Assembly (NCBI GenBank): GCA_001931905.2
Contig: MSJI02000513.1
Span: 17,044-63,632 of the forward strand
Source: Cladosporium sp. IMV 00045
Lineage: Eukaryota > Ascomycota > Dothideomycetes > Cladosporiales > Cladosporiaceae
Reading direction: 5' to 3'
DNA length: 46,589 nt
Positions 17,855 to 29,261 of the stretch are shown here, one piece after another. Every line of letters begins with the position of its first letter. Within the stretch, counting starts at the first letter, position 1. The position numbers and the translations under genes were made by a program. The notes under the pieces were generated by a model that ran no database searches, had not been told where the DNA came from, and saw only the letters and a program-made list of their open reading frames with translations.

Positions 17855-20708
17855 TCAAGAAGCTCTGCCCTCCCTGGTCTTGTTGTTGAAGTAGTCAGTC
17901 GGGGCATCGTCGCTAGAGATCTTGGCCAAACGCGCTAGCACCGACAGGAGACCAGTAGTCCCCTGGGTGAGCGTGGATGCAGCCTCAGTGTTTCTCTTGC
18001 CGACAGAGACGGTGAACACCTCTGCAATGCCGCCTGACTTGCCCAGATCATTGGCCCAGCGGAAGATGGCTTCGTCCTCGCGATCATCACCGGCGACCAT
18101 GAGGAAGTCGGTTTGAGAACCGCCCTGCTTCTCGACAGCCTTGCGGTCCTCCTTGAGAACGGCAGCGGCAGCCTTGTCCTTGCTGAAATCGAGGGTCTCG
18201 ATGAGGATGGCGTTGGGGATCGGCACGGCGCGGACGCGCATCTTACTGCAAGCGCCGTTGACGTGATCCGAACACTCACCCGCCACGCGGGCAGCAGCGT
18301 CCTTGTCCTCAACCTTCTCGAAGCGGAAGAGGATAGAGCAGTGGCGCTCTTCGATGTAGCTGCCCTCCAGGCGCTCCTCGTAGTAGGTGAGGATGCCCTG
18401 AACGGCAGACTTCCATTCCGCCATGGCATCCCTGTTCGGGAAGATGGTCCAGTCGTTCTTCTTCTCCTTGCCAAACTCGCGCATGAAGCAGCCATTCTCT
18501 GCGATCAAGCCGACCTGCGGAACGGTGCGGAAGTCGGAAGCGAGAGCCTCTGGCTTGCGACCAGACATGACGTAGACGATGTTCTTCGGGTCGACGAGCA
18601 ACTCATTCAGTGCGTCCAGAACACGCTGCGGAGAAGAGAGAGGGATGCCGCTGCTGGTGCGATGCGGCGACAACGTGCCCTCGTAGTCGAGGATGAAGAG
18701 ACGACGGGAAGACTCCTTGTACTTCTCGCTGATCTGCTGAACAGACAGACGAGGAATAGAGGTAGCGTCGCGAACGCCACGTTCATCGTAGACCTTGTTG
18801 AGGCCGACGCGAAGCTGCTCGGCCCATTTTCCACCAGTCTGGTGGCTGATGATGTGGTGCAGACTAGTCCACCTGCTCAGCTTCTCCTCATCGCTCATCT
18901 CGAGAGCCTGCTTGATCGCCTTGGCCTGTTGCTGGTAGTCCCAGGGATTGACAAACAAAGGGTGGTTGTGGAACACGGAGGCGCTGCCCGTGAACTCACT
19001 GAGAATGAGCGGACCATGCTTCTTGTTGGAGTCGCTGTTGCCGTCCTGGCAAGCGATGTATTCGTGAGCGGTCAGGTTCATGCCGTCGCGCAGCGGAGTG
19101 ATCATCATGACATCCGCGATGGTGAGCAAGGCAAGATACTGAGAGAAGGCGATGTCCTGCTTGAGAAAGACAAGCGGCTGGTGCGCGAGCGTGGAGTGCA
19201 CCGAGTCAATGCGAGTGACGATGTCGGAAACCGTGGCGAGGAGCTCTGATTGCTCGCTCGTAGAGGTGGCGACTTGGATCATCACGACTTTCTCGCGCCA
19301 CTCCGGAAACTTGTTAAGAAACAGCTCGTACGCCAACAGCTTTTGACGAACGCCTCTAATATTATCCAGCTTGTCGCGCGCGACGATCAGGTGCTTACCC
19401 TTGTATCTCTTCTCGAGCAAGCTGATCCATTCCGAGACCTCGTCGACCTTGCGTGCATCATTGGTGGAATCAAGGTCAATGCCGATCGGGCAGCTAGTGA
19501 CGTTGACGAAGTGGTCATCAAGCTGAACACCTTCCTGGGTGGTCTCAACGGTGAGGATGCGACTGCAAGTCTGCAGGAAGTGCTGCGAGTACTCTTCAGT
19601 CTGGAAAGCCACGAGGTTTGCGCCGAGCATGCCCTCAAGCAGCTCGCGACGCTTGGCCAAGCAACGGAAGACCTCCGATGACGGGAAGGCAGTGTGGAGG
19701 AAGAAACCGATTTTAGCCTCCGGGATCTTCTTGCGAAGCATGCCAGGAACGAGAAGGAGGTGGTAGTCGTGAACCCAGATGGTGTCACCGCGCTTGTAGG
19801 TAGATTCGATCTTGTCGGCGAAGGCCTGGTTGAGGTTCACGTAGAAGGCCCAGGAGTGATCCGCGTAAGCCTTGCTCTTCGGGTGATCTGGGACCTGGTA
19901 GTGGAAGATGGGCCACAGGATGGTCTTGCAGAAGTGAGAGTAGTGACCATCGAAGTCCTTGTCTTTGACGAAGACCGCGGACGCCTGATGATCGTTGTGG
20001 AGCTTGTCTTCGATGTCTTGCTTGAGAGAGTCGGGGATACTATCCGTGGCGAAGCCGACCGTGCCGACCCAAGTGATATCGTAGCCCTGGGTTTCGCTCG
20101 CCTCGCGCACAGCATTAGTGAGACCGCCGTTGCCCTGCACTGCAGGCTCGACGGTCCAAGTTTTGCCGACAAAGCTAGTGCGGTCACCGCTGCCGGCGCG
20201 AGATTGAGTTCTAGACTTTGGAGAAGACTTGTGGTGCTGGCGCTGACGTTGCAGCTCATCGTACGCCTTAGCGAAGTCGAGGACGGAGCCCGAAGGCATC
20301 GGACCAGCTCTCGACTTGGGCTGGTTGAAGATAGCTTGCTTGCCCCAGTCCGGCAGGTGGACATCGCTGCGCATCAGCGAGCGTGGGTTGCCGGGCGTGG
20401 CGAAGTGAAGTTTCTGAGACTCAGAACCGAACTTTGAGAAGAGCTCTTCATCTTCGTTAACACCTGGGGAACGCAGCGCATCGTGACCACCAAGAAGACT
20501 GGTAGAACTCGGGTGGGTGGGAAGATCGTAGGCAGAGGACTTGCGGCTGTGAGTCGCCTGCGGCGGCGGACTCGGGCGACGCGCCTCCTGGAAGTCAATA
20601 GTGACTGGCAAGAAGCTGCAGGCAATGTAAGTGCATGTTCAACAACGTGATGAACGATTGGCAGTGAAGGATTATTACTTACAGCGCAGCTGAATGGGTG
20701 GTCGACAT
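17855..20708 (-). CDS. Trehalose-6-phosphate synthase complex regulatory subunit, Tps3/Tsl1 type
   Basis: Two exons: a 26-nt first exon (20683-20708, MSTTHSAA) and 17855-20615, joined over a 67-bp intron; total 928 residues. Layout: disordered N terminus (1-150), GT20 synthase-like domain (about 170-620; WPIFHYQVPDH, VHDYHLLLVPGML, GFFLHTAFPSSE, RDGMNLTAHEYIACQ), then a HAD trehalose-phosphatase-like domain (about 640-900; VMSGRKPEAL, GDDREDEAIF). In the HAD motif near residue 650 the sequence is LDYEGTL, so the second Asp of DxDxT is Glu, and in the synthase domain the usual RLDYIKG is KLDNIRG. Both suggest a non-catalytic regulatory subunit rather than the Tps2 phosphatase. In the cytosolic complex such subunits link Tps1 and Tps2 and respond to stress. 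An open frame from TTG at 20611 misses the true start. Confidence 0.87.
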
Positions 20709-23281
20709 TGTGGCGGATTGATGGTTGGTGTGTTGCTGATATCAGAGGTATCGTACGCAGTCACGCTGCGAGCGGCAGTTTTGAAATGAGGTTGTTCGAT
20801 GCAGATGGTAAAGCTGGAATGGCTTTACGCGTGAGTGTGTTGTTGGATGAGCGAGCGAGTGAGTGAAGCAGGTGACAGGGTGGGAAGTTAGAAGAAGTTG
20901 TGTGGTGGTGAATGGTCAAGCGAAAGAGGAAGGCACGCGCATATACCTTTTGGTGAAGCTGATGCGGCAGGCGCGATCGAGTGAAGCCGGTAAGGTTGTG
21001 TTTGCATGCGGATGTGCAAACAAACTCGTCACTTGCAGGGATCTGTGTGCGCAATTGGGTCAAAGGCGGCGCCGTGAGTGAAGGCAGATAAATGGATGGG
21101 CACGCTGGCAAAACAGAACAGCAAAAAGTAGGTGACGGCTGCGGTCAGTGTGAGGTCATTCGCACGAGCCTTTCAAGCTTGCTCTCTTTTCGCGTACGAG
21201 GACGGTGAGATGGCGCGTGAGAATCGAGATGGGCTCGAGTTCAGTATAAGGGCCTGCAGGCATGCATGAGTTGCTAGAAGGGCGGGCACAGATCACCAGC
21301 GTAGCATATTCGAGAACGGTCTACATGAAGCGTAAAGAGAAAACGCTGCCACGACCCGATCGTCGAACCAAATCAAGAAGTACTGCTGTACCTGACGTAC
21401 CTGCGCGCCAGAGAGATAGAAACGTGGAGACGAACAAGAGCCAGCTCGTCGCCATCCCCGTGGCACGCGTTAGCGACGATAACCTCGTGCTTGCGTAACG
21501 AATACAACAGCTCTTTCTGGCTCCGAAGGAAGCACGACAGCAATACGCAAAAAACCATGGCCCTAGCTCGCCAGTTGGCAAGGCAAAGGGACTGAATTGA
21601 ACGTCACCGCAGAGGGCGAGACAGGGTTCTGTCGACAGGCTAGTGCCTGCGCTAGACCCGGCACATGCGGCTAATTGAAGGCCAGGATTCGTTCATCGGT
21701 TTGCCGGCCACGAGTCTCCGAGAAACGTTCGGTTGGATATCTCGTTACTTTTTTCGATGCGATATTCAAGTTTCTCGTCGGCACGAGGTACGCCCCTTCG
21801 TCACGAAAATGTTTGGATAAGGGTGAAATCAAGTTGAGCCAAACGGTTTGAATCAATCAAATTAGCGTGTTCGTCATGTGCAACTTGAATCCTGCCAGCT
21901 TTGTCGATGTTGTGTTGGTTGCGCTGTTCGTTGAACAGAGCAGTCTTTTCGCTTCGTCACAGCCGAAGTCAGCTCGGGGCGTCGACGCGCCACGACTGCC
22001 GAGTCACAACAACCACATGCGCCAAAACGCGCTGTTTAACACGACCCGACATTTCCAATAGCCATAGCCATGTGAATCAACAAATAAGGCTCGCAGAAAA
22101 GCTTACATATCCTTCTACTTTAAGCTGGTAGCTGAAATGCCCCAGCGCGTCCCCCAAGACTTGACTAGCCCGAACGCTCTATGACAACTCCAACGACATC
22201 AACACATGTAAGTATACCCACAATGAGCGACAAGTCACGAGCAAACGACAATACAGAACAGACTCAATATCAAAACGACCCTTTCAAGTTGAAACAGCAT
22301 CTCATTAAAAGGCTCTGTGAGGCCAGGTAGGGTCTACCTAGAAGAAACCAAAGAAGAAGTCCATAAAAGAAGAAGCAAAGAAACGCAATCAAGCGTTTCT
22401 ACCCCTCGGTCCACGCGCAAATCCCTGCTCAAACTCTCCACCCAAACCTCTCCCCCGCGTGCTTGCGAAAGACGACGTCGGCAGATAGAAGAGCAGCGAA
22501 AGCAAAGAGGACGAGGGATGAAAAAGAAATTCAGAAGCGGGATAGAAAACACCCGATCTATAACGAAGAACAACCCCCTCTTCTAAAGTATTCGAAAAAG
22601 CACACGGGTGGAAAGTGTCGCAGCAGTCTCGTGTCGTGAAAGCAAAGCGGGCGGATTTCAAAGAAGCTCTCGTGTTGGTGCAAGCCAGACTGCATTCGAA
22701 GCGAACCGCCCCGGAGTGTGAAGATGATTAACGAAAAGCCAGGACCGCAGGAACGTAAAAGCAATGACGACGCTGTGGGTATACCGTAAACGACGCGACG
22801 ACCGATTCCCAGACGGCTGAGAGAAAGGTCGACGAATGCATGGAATGACGAGCGAAACCAGAAAAATGATGCAAAGGCTGCGCGATAAAGAAAAGACGTA
22901 GGCACCCGGCGAGAAAGAGAAGCGAAATCCGGGTTGGTTGAACGGAAAAGTGAGCAACGTGGTCTATGGTGTCTTTCGATCACTGAGTTGCGCGTATGGA
23001 AGTAGAGCGAGGAACCTTGCGTTCTCCTTGAGTCAGTAGGGGAAGAGGTGTCTGGGTATTGCGATTGTGAATGCACGTTGGTGAAGTTTCAAGGTGGGTG
23101 GATGGATGTGTTCAGAATGCCGTCGTATCGTCGTCATGGTGAATTTGCCCGGGTTTCCCGAATGGCAGATTATGTAGTTGCCCTTTGGTATCGTCGATTC
23201 GATCGATAAGTTGCGGTTTGTTTGTAACCGGCAACAAGTTGTGATATGCTCGAAGAGGTCTTATGAATGTGCCCCATTTGT
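20709..23281. other. 2.6 kb intergenic region, Tps3-like promoter and cyclin 3' flank
   Basis: The left part should be the promoter and 5' leader of the trehalose gene, and the right few hundred bases the 3' region of the cyclin gene. I found no convincing gene. Several open frames of 60-170 codons on the minus strand (for example 22558-23076) are rich in Arg/Ser, lack ATG starts or family signals, and I rejected them. No tRNA or repeat seen. Confidence 0.4.
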
Positions 23282-24745
23282 TCATCCTGCTGCGCGTACA
23301 GTGCTGACGCTGTCTTCAGAGCTCTCGCTGAGGGAGCGTGCCTGCATTGCTTCGGCAGCCTTTTGCTGGGCAACAACCTCACGGGCGTAGAATTCGACAA
23401 GCATGGTGCCGTAAGCCTCGATTTCCTCGACAGGCACGGACAGTCGGAAGTCATTGAGGAGAAGGAACTGAAGCTCCAGGTGATTGAGTTCTTGCAGCGG
23501 CAATCCACCGACCTGAAGCATGGTTAGCATCAACGATAATTCAATCTCGTAAGCGGGACATCATACCTTTGCATATCTCGAGTTAGTGTAGAAGATATCG
23601 GAGAAGAACTTGCTGGCGCAGGTAACGCCGGCGATCACCAGTCTGTGGATGTTGAAGCTGTCCACCACGAAGAAATGGGACATGTTGTAAGGATCGATCA
23701 CTGGCGGCTCGTCTGCAAGCTGCGGCTGCTGCGGCTTGCTGTGAGGCGTTCCTGGCACGCCGTGATGCGCAGTCTTCTCCATCCCCCCAGAAGCTGGCGG
23801 CGTGGGCTCACCGACGGCCTGGTTCTTGATATCATCCATTCTCTCGTCCTCATCCGAAGAGTCAGAAGCATCGCTTCCGGCGCGACCAAACTTGTTATTC
23901 TCGTAAGCCTGCGCGTTCGCTTCGCGCAGGCTCTGCATTGGTCCGGCATTCACGCGCTCCGTCATGCGGTCGAAGTAAACCAACAGACTGAGAAAGACTT
24001 CATAACTCGTAGGGCAGTATTTGTTGATTCTCGTGAGGTAGCTCAGAATTGTTATGCTCGGAACGTTCTTTCCGTGGAAAGCAACAACACTGCTTGTTTG
24101 AGGGTATAGCTGTAACGCATTCTCGATCGAAGGCGGCTGGCGGTGTAGATGTTCGTGTTGCTGGTCGTTGGTCGTCGTGATCTTGGTCAGCAGGCCGGCC
24201 ACCATTTCGATGATGTGCTCAACCTTCATTTCGCTGATTTCATATTGCGGGCTCTCCTCGTCCTCCCCGCGCGAGCGTGACCTGCTACGATTGCGGATTT
24301 CTGAGAAAGCACCCATGTCTTCGCTCGCGAAGCTCTGAATGTGCTCAAGATCGCGCACTTTGATCTTTCTTCTGGCGGGTCTTGAATCTGCGACGTTGGG
24401 CTGCGCAGCCGGAGCTGGCGCTGGGACTGGCGCATCGCTAGGCGGTGCCATCCTTGCGCCTAGTCCAGGGCTTGGTGGAGGTTTCTCCGCGCTGTTCTCG
24501 TGCGGACGTAATGAGGTGGTAATGTTTTGGTGCATTTGCTGCGAGGCAGAGGCACCTGGCGTCCTCTGTGACATGGGCGACGCGGTAGTCCGGGAAGGCG
24601 TCCGGCTTCGCTGGAGTGGGTTCGGACTGGTAGATTGCTTGCGCGCTCGTGGAGGCGCAGGGTCGCAGTATGCGGATTGGGTGTGTGTATTAACGGAGGG
24701 TTGGCTGAAGAAAGAGTTGACCGCGTCGATTACCACCGAGCCCAT
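23282..24745 (-). CDS. Pho80/Preg-type cyclin (Pho85 CDK partner)
   Basis: Two exons, 23567-24745 and 23282-23512, over a 54-bp intron with a CTAAC branch; joining gives YAKVGGLPLQELNHLELQF with no gap. 469 residues. The first 170 are Pro/Ser-rich. The cyclin box starts near 215 (PSITILSYLTRINKYCPTS, SLLVYFDRMTERV) and resumes at about 345 (VIDPYNMSHFFVVDSFNIHR, VTCASKFFSDIFYTNSRYAK), ending with FLLLNDFRLSVPVEEIEAYG. Between the two halves lies an acidic, Pro-rich insert of about 70 residues, a feature seen in filamentous-fungal Pho80-like proteins. Such cyclins pair with Pho85 to restrain the phosphate-starvation regulator. Start: ATG at 24745, MGSVVIDAVNSFF. Another Pcl cyclin is possible, but the pattern fits Pho80 best. 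Confidence 0.88.
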
Positions 24746-26171
24746 AGTAGCTCAAAGGCCGTTGCTGGCAAAAGTGTTGTTCTAGAGGGAGGATGCGAGT
24801 TAGTTATTGTCGTTTGCTTTGAGACGAGTCGATTCAAAGTGCGTGCTACGTGCGACGAGAGGATGATCGTTGAAGAATGAAGGCTGGCTGACAGGTGGGA
24901 AATGTTGCTGATGAGGACGAGGCAAGGCGGTCCTTGACACTCGCGTTGCATGTGAAAGTGACAGTCGTCCCTCGGTCGGTGAAGCAAAGCGTGGGGTGGA
25001 GCCGAGAGGGTCTTTGATCGAGACGTGGATTGCAGGATCTTAGGACCAAAGGGAGGCCCAGGTCGGCAAAGGGGATGTGTAGGGCAGATAGAGAGAGGGA
25101 GAGGGGAAAAGACAGAGAAGATGCGGCCGCCGGCGAGTTGGGAGTGACGCCAGAGGCTGAGGGTGTTGCAGAAGTGAGGTGTGCTGTGCTGTGCAGCAAG
25201 CAGGCCAAAGAAATGAGGGCAGGAAGATTGGGAGGTCTGCAGGCGCGCGGCGCTTGACAGAGACGCGGCCGGCACCGTGGATAGGTGATAATGATAGGTG
25301 ACAACAACAACAACAACAACAACGACGACGGAAAATCGAATTCACTCACCTGCATGCCAGATGCAAACTGATGCGCCGAGATAAGGGACACAGAGAGAGA
25401 TCGGGAGAGCCCACGCGTCGATGGTCCCGATCTGCTGCGCCGTGCTCAAATCGAATTGGACAGCGCGTGTGTCGGTGGTATAGAGGTATTGGAGGGATTG
25501 GGGAATGGGTATGGGTATGGGTATAGCGGGGGAAGGAAGAGTGATATCAGAACGGGCGAGGGAAACATAGAAAGATGTCAGTTGGGATTGGCGGGACCAC
25601 TGGCGCTTCAACCCAACCCACGGCCCGCGAGCTAAACTTACTCGATGACATGAAAGTGCACCGCCTTGACCAGATCCTGCACGTCTTGTTCCGATAACCC
25701 CCCGGCCCAACTGTATACTAGCCCTGTCCTCGCCGGCAAAATGGCGAATGTCATCGAGGCAGCATGCACGTGGTCGAGCGAGGGTCGTGAAGTCACGAGT
25801 ATATACATGTGTACATACCGTGACGTTTTTCTGTCTCTCATCGAAAAGACGAGCCTTTGCTTACGACACATCTATGGTGATTGCGTTTGAATCGAATTGA
25901 TTGGATCAATGGTCATGTTTGTCTTCTCATTTCCTCAATTTATCTGTTTTGTCGTAATGCCTCGCCAAAAGAAAGCCACCGTCCTACGCTAGACTCGTTC
26001 AGCTCAAGCCATATGCAGCCGAGCGGCGCCCTTGTCTTCCCTGAAAACGCTCATCAAGTGTCTATGGTACACTGGTAGTAGTTGTAGTGGTAGGTCATGA
26101 TCAACTCGAGCAAGGCTGTCAGATACCTGACCTGGGGCATTCCACCTGCCTCTCTGCAATCATCTCTCACT
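24746..26171. other. 1.4 kb upstream of the cyclin gene
   Basis: Probable long promoter or 5' leader of the cyclin gene plus the 3' flank of the proteasome gene. It holds a (CAA)n tract at 25301-25322 and a triple GGGTAT repeat near 25507. A minus-strand frame at 25638-25754 starts with ATG (MTFAILPARTGLVYSW) and ends at a strong donor (GAGTAAGT), and a second strong donor (CAGGTGAGTG) lies near 25352, so spliced leader exons or a small unrecognised gene are possible. I could not build a complete model. Confidence 0.35.
25301..25322. repeat. CAA trinucleotide microsatellite
   Basis: About seven ACA/CAA units followed by two ACG units, in the upstream region of the cyclin gene. Confidence 0.85.
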
Positions 26172-27115
26172 TCAAGGAGCATCGGTGCCAGGACCCTCGT
26201 AGTTCCTGTCGGGCAGGTACAGGTGCCTGACTGCACCTCTGTTGGTGAGAACCACCATCCTGATCACACCGCCTGAGCTGCCATCCCACTTGATCGCCTC
26301 CGCCAGCGCACCCTTGACAAACTTGATGCCTTCCTCCTCGGTCATGTTCTCCCTCCAGTTCGCGTCGCAGTAACCGTAGATGTATGTTGAGCCAGAACCG
26401 CCGATGGAGTAGGACTGCTTGTGCAATGAGCCACCCAGAGGGATGGAGTAGACCTGGCCGCCGTGTCTCTGATCCCAGCCCGCGATAATGATGCCAGCGC
26501 TGCGCATTGTGTTAGCAGCTTCGCAACCCACGTAAACCCGAGTCGGTCTTCTTACCTCAGCGCGTCCTTATTCTCGTAGCAAAGCTCCTGGAAGATCGCA
26601 GCAGCGGTCTGCGTAGTGGGCGGCTCGTCGTTGGTGATACCGTACATTCCGAGGTGATACTGCACGATGTCTGCCACTGCCTGTGTGTCCGCCGCTGAGC
26701 CTGATCTGCAGCACCAGATCGTGTCGTGTACTCGAGTGAGCTTGTCCGTCACTCTGTTTGCGATGTATGCGCCGGTGGTCGTTCTGCTGTCTGCGCCGAG
26801 AATCACACCGTCTTTGAAGTTGATAGCCATGCTTTTGATCTTGTTAGTCTTTGTCGGTGATTTGTAGTTGGAATTCATTTGGTGATTGTCAACAAACGTA
26901 CATTGAAGTTCCGAGGCTGTATCGCATGATTAGCATTTGCGCATATGTGAGTGAGTGATGACTAGTACTTACTTGACCTCGCCGCTCTTGAGATGACCCA
27001 TGTCAACGTGGATGCCATCTGCTTGTCGTGTCAGCCGATCTTTCTTTCATCGCCATTTGAAGATGAGCTCATAGGTGTTCATACCCTCGCCGAGCATGCC
27101 TGTAGTCTGCACCAT
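26172..27115 (-). CDS. PRE3: 20S proteasome subunit beta1 (Pre3/PSMB6, caspase-like)
   Basis: Catalytic beta1 subunit that cleaves after acidic residues in the 20S core. Five exons: 27085-27115, 26973-27018, 26902-26916, 26556-26831, 26172-26499, with introns of 66, 56, 70 and 56 bp; every junction keeps the frame. 231 residues. The propeptide (28 residues) ends in LG, and the mature protein begins T29-S-I-M-A-I-N-F, so T29 is the catalytic Thr1. Counting from it, Asp17, Lys33 (VTDKLTRV) and Arg45 ([12 protein letters not shown]) are all present, the last being the S1-pocket Arg of beta1. Exon 3 is only 15 nt and encodes Leu-Gly-Thr-Ser, that is, the cleavage site and nucleophile. Divergent from the BEM46-like gene. 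Confidence 0.96.
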
Positions 27116-27573
27116 CTTTGCGGTAACTTTTGATTGATGAGGAGGTCGTGATAGTCGGAGTGCGGTATGTGGGAGTGATGTTGGGAGATTGAGTGAGAGT
27201 GGTGTTGTAGTGAGTTGACGTGATGTTTGATGGACGAGAGCAAGCTGTAGACCGACGACACCAGGCTGCCTCGAGCTTCCGCGTCGTCGCCCAAGCTTTC
27301 CTTCGGCAAAACCCGCCACATGACATATGACGGCTGCCCGTTTGATGCGACCTTGTGAATGTTGATGATCAACTTTATAGACCTCAATCCCCAATTTGAG
27401 CGAGGTGAATACTCCTCGGTCAGTACACGCACCCACTATCGCCTCGAAGAAATGGCATCCTTCTTTACGCGTCCATTGGTGGCAACATGCGATCAGCCCA
27501 AACAAACGTAACTGACACAACGCATTAGTCTATAGATCATTACCTCCGTGTTGCAGGCTAGATCTGAACACGA
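27116..27573. promoter_or_regulatory. Divergent promoter, PRE3 / BEM46-like gene
   Basis: 458 bp between head-to-head starts, so both promoters lie here. I looked for the yeast proteasome element GGTGGCAAA and found only an imperfect relative (TTGGTGGCAACAT at 27476-27488), which is weak evidence. Confidence 0.4.
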
Positions 27574-28568
27574 ATGAGTGCACTCTGGGGCTGGGTACGA
27601 TACCCATTCTATGCAGGATCGACCCTCTTCGGCCTAGGAAGTGCAGCCTTGTACTACTGGCAAAAGTACGAATAACTAACTCAGGCATTGAAAAGAACTG
27701 CGTTGACGTTCGACCCAGTGAAATCATCTACCCTCGCAACATTCCTCCAGGAGCGAGAACAGATGTACCACGTCCTTCTCAATTCGGCATCGAAGACCAC
27801 GAGGAACTTTCCATCCCGACCCCTGATGGTGAAACCCTGAGTGCTTTCTTACTACGACCTAACAACAAATCCCAAGCCCGTCCTGTCACCATTCTCGCCT
27901 TCCATGGCAACGCAGGAAACATCGGACACCGTCTTCCAATCGGTCGCGTCCTCGCCAATGATGTCAACTGCACAGTCCTCATGCTTGAGTATCGCGGCTA
28001 CGGCCTTTCCACCGGCACGCCCAACGAGCCAGGGCTGGTGATCGACGCTCAGACTGGACTCGACTATATTCGGTCTAGAGAGGACCTCAAGAAGAACAAG
28101 ATCGTCATCTACGGGCAGAGTATCGGTGGAGCGGTTGCAATCGATCTGGTTTCGAAAAACCAGGAAACCGGCGACATCAAGGGCTTGATCTTGGAGAACA
28201 CGTTCCTCAGCATTGCCAAGATGATTCCATCTGCAGTCCCAGTGGCGAAGTGGTTGACACCCTTCTGCCATGAATATTGGAGGAGTGAGAAGATGATTCC
28301 AAAGATTACCAGCGTGCCTATTTTGTTCTTGAGCGGACTTCAGGATGAGATTGTTCCGTGAGTCGACGCGTTTTCTTGATTATGGGGAAGTTCACTAACG
28401 AAATGCAGACCTAGTCACATGAAACAGCTCTTCCGCTTGTGCAAAGCGAAGACGGTGGTGTGGAAGGAGTTGCCCTATGGCGATCACAACAGTACTGTGG
28501 CCGAAGCTGGTTATTTTAATCACATTGACGAGTTTATCTGGCGCAATATTGTTGGCACTGAGAAGTGA
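27574..28568 (+). CDS. BEM46/ABHD13-like alpha/beta hydrolase
   Basis: Three exons: 27574-27665, 27719-28357 and 28409-28568, introns of 53 and 51 bp with CTAAC branch sites; 296 residues. One N-terminal membrane segment (PFYAGSTLFGLGSAALYYWQ) is followed by the family signature IIYPRNIPPGARTDVPRPS and an alpha/beta hydrolase fold. Oxyanion segment AFHGNAGNIGHR; nucleophile S165 in YGQSIGGAVAID; acid D240 in LSGLQDEIVP; H270 in PYGDHNSTV. The triad is complete, so an active serine hydrolase is expected. BEM46 proteins are membrane-anchored in the endomembrane system and affect cell polarity in Neurospora; the substrate is unknown. The first junction was chosen because it restores QNEIIYPRN; other nearby acceptors break the frame. 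Confidence 0.92.
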
Positions 28569-29261
28569 GCGTGGTCTAGATGATAATAATTACATTTCGT
28601 GAATGATACCCCTAACCTACATAAGGTATCTAGTCTCGTGTCTCATCGTTTTCTCCACACGGGTATCTCACAATCGGATGTTCATCCTGGTGGAGCTACT
28701 GTTTTCAATATGCTTAGTATTGTTCTTTTACATTTCGAGTGCTCAAACAAAGACAGTCTTCGTTCGAATTTCCAACAGATTCTCGCACAATCACTTCATC
28801 CGACGAGTTTCAACGAGTCCAAGTACAATGCTATTCCTACGAGTACCGTACGGCGAGGAGAAATTGTTTGCCCTCGTGTCGCCTGCCCAAAGCTCTTGGG
28901 GCCGGCGAGGCTTGACCAATTTCAACGAATCGTCGGGGGCTGAGAGTCGATTGCCTAAGAAATCCCCTGCTGCAAGGGCAAGTCAACCCCAGGACGCTCA
29001 GGCCTCCTCGCATAACAAGGCAGTGGTACCTGAGAAATCGAACCATATTAATGCCGTCAACTCTTCATCTTCCCTTCAAATACCCGACAACCACACTGCA
29101 CCAGACACTCAGAAGACGTAAGAAACAAAATTTGCAGCAACTACACTCGTTTCATCGAAATTACCTTTGGATCAACGACGCTGGCGATTAACATTTGCAA
29201 CACCCCAACAATCTTCCGATAAAGTTCAGGAGCATCAGGAAAAAGACACAGCGGGCACGCT
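28569..29261. other. Spacer between BEM46-like gene and mevalonate kinase
   Basis: 693 bp that should hold the 3' end of the hydrolase transcript and the mevalonate kinase promoter. A 172-codon plus-strand frame (28603-29121) fills most of it, but it starts 35 nt after the hydrolase stop, has no family signal and I do not call it a gene. Confidence 0.4.

Noticed and set aside
18113..19249. 378-codon plus-strand frame opposite the Tps3-like gene
   Set aside because: Exact antisense shadow of a conserved enzyme; no independent evidence.
22558..23076. 172-codon minus-strand frame downstream of the cyclin gene
   Set aside because: No ATG at its start, Ser/Arg/Phe-rich with no domain, and it lies in the expected 3' flank of the cyclin gene.
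28603..29121. 172-codon plus-strand open frame between the BEM46-like gene and mevalonate kinase
   Set aside because: It begins 35 nt after the hydrolase stop, has no family signal, and its composition suits UTR sequence; most likely chance.
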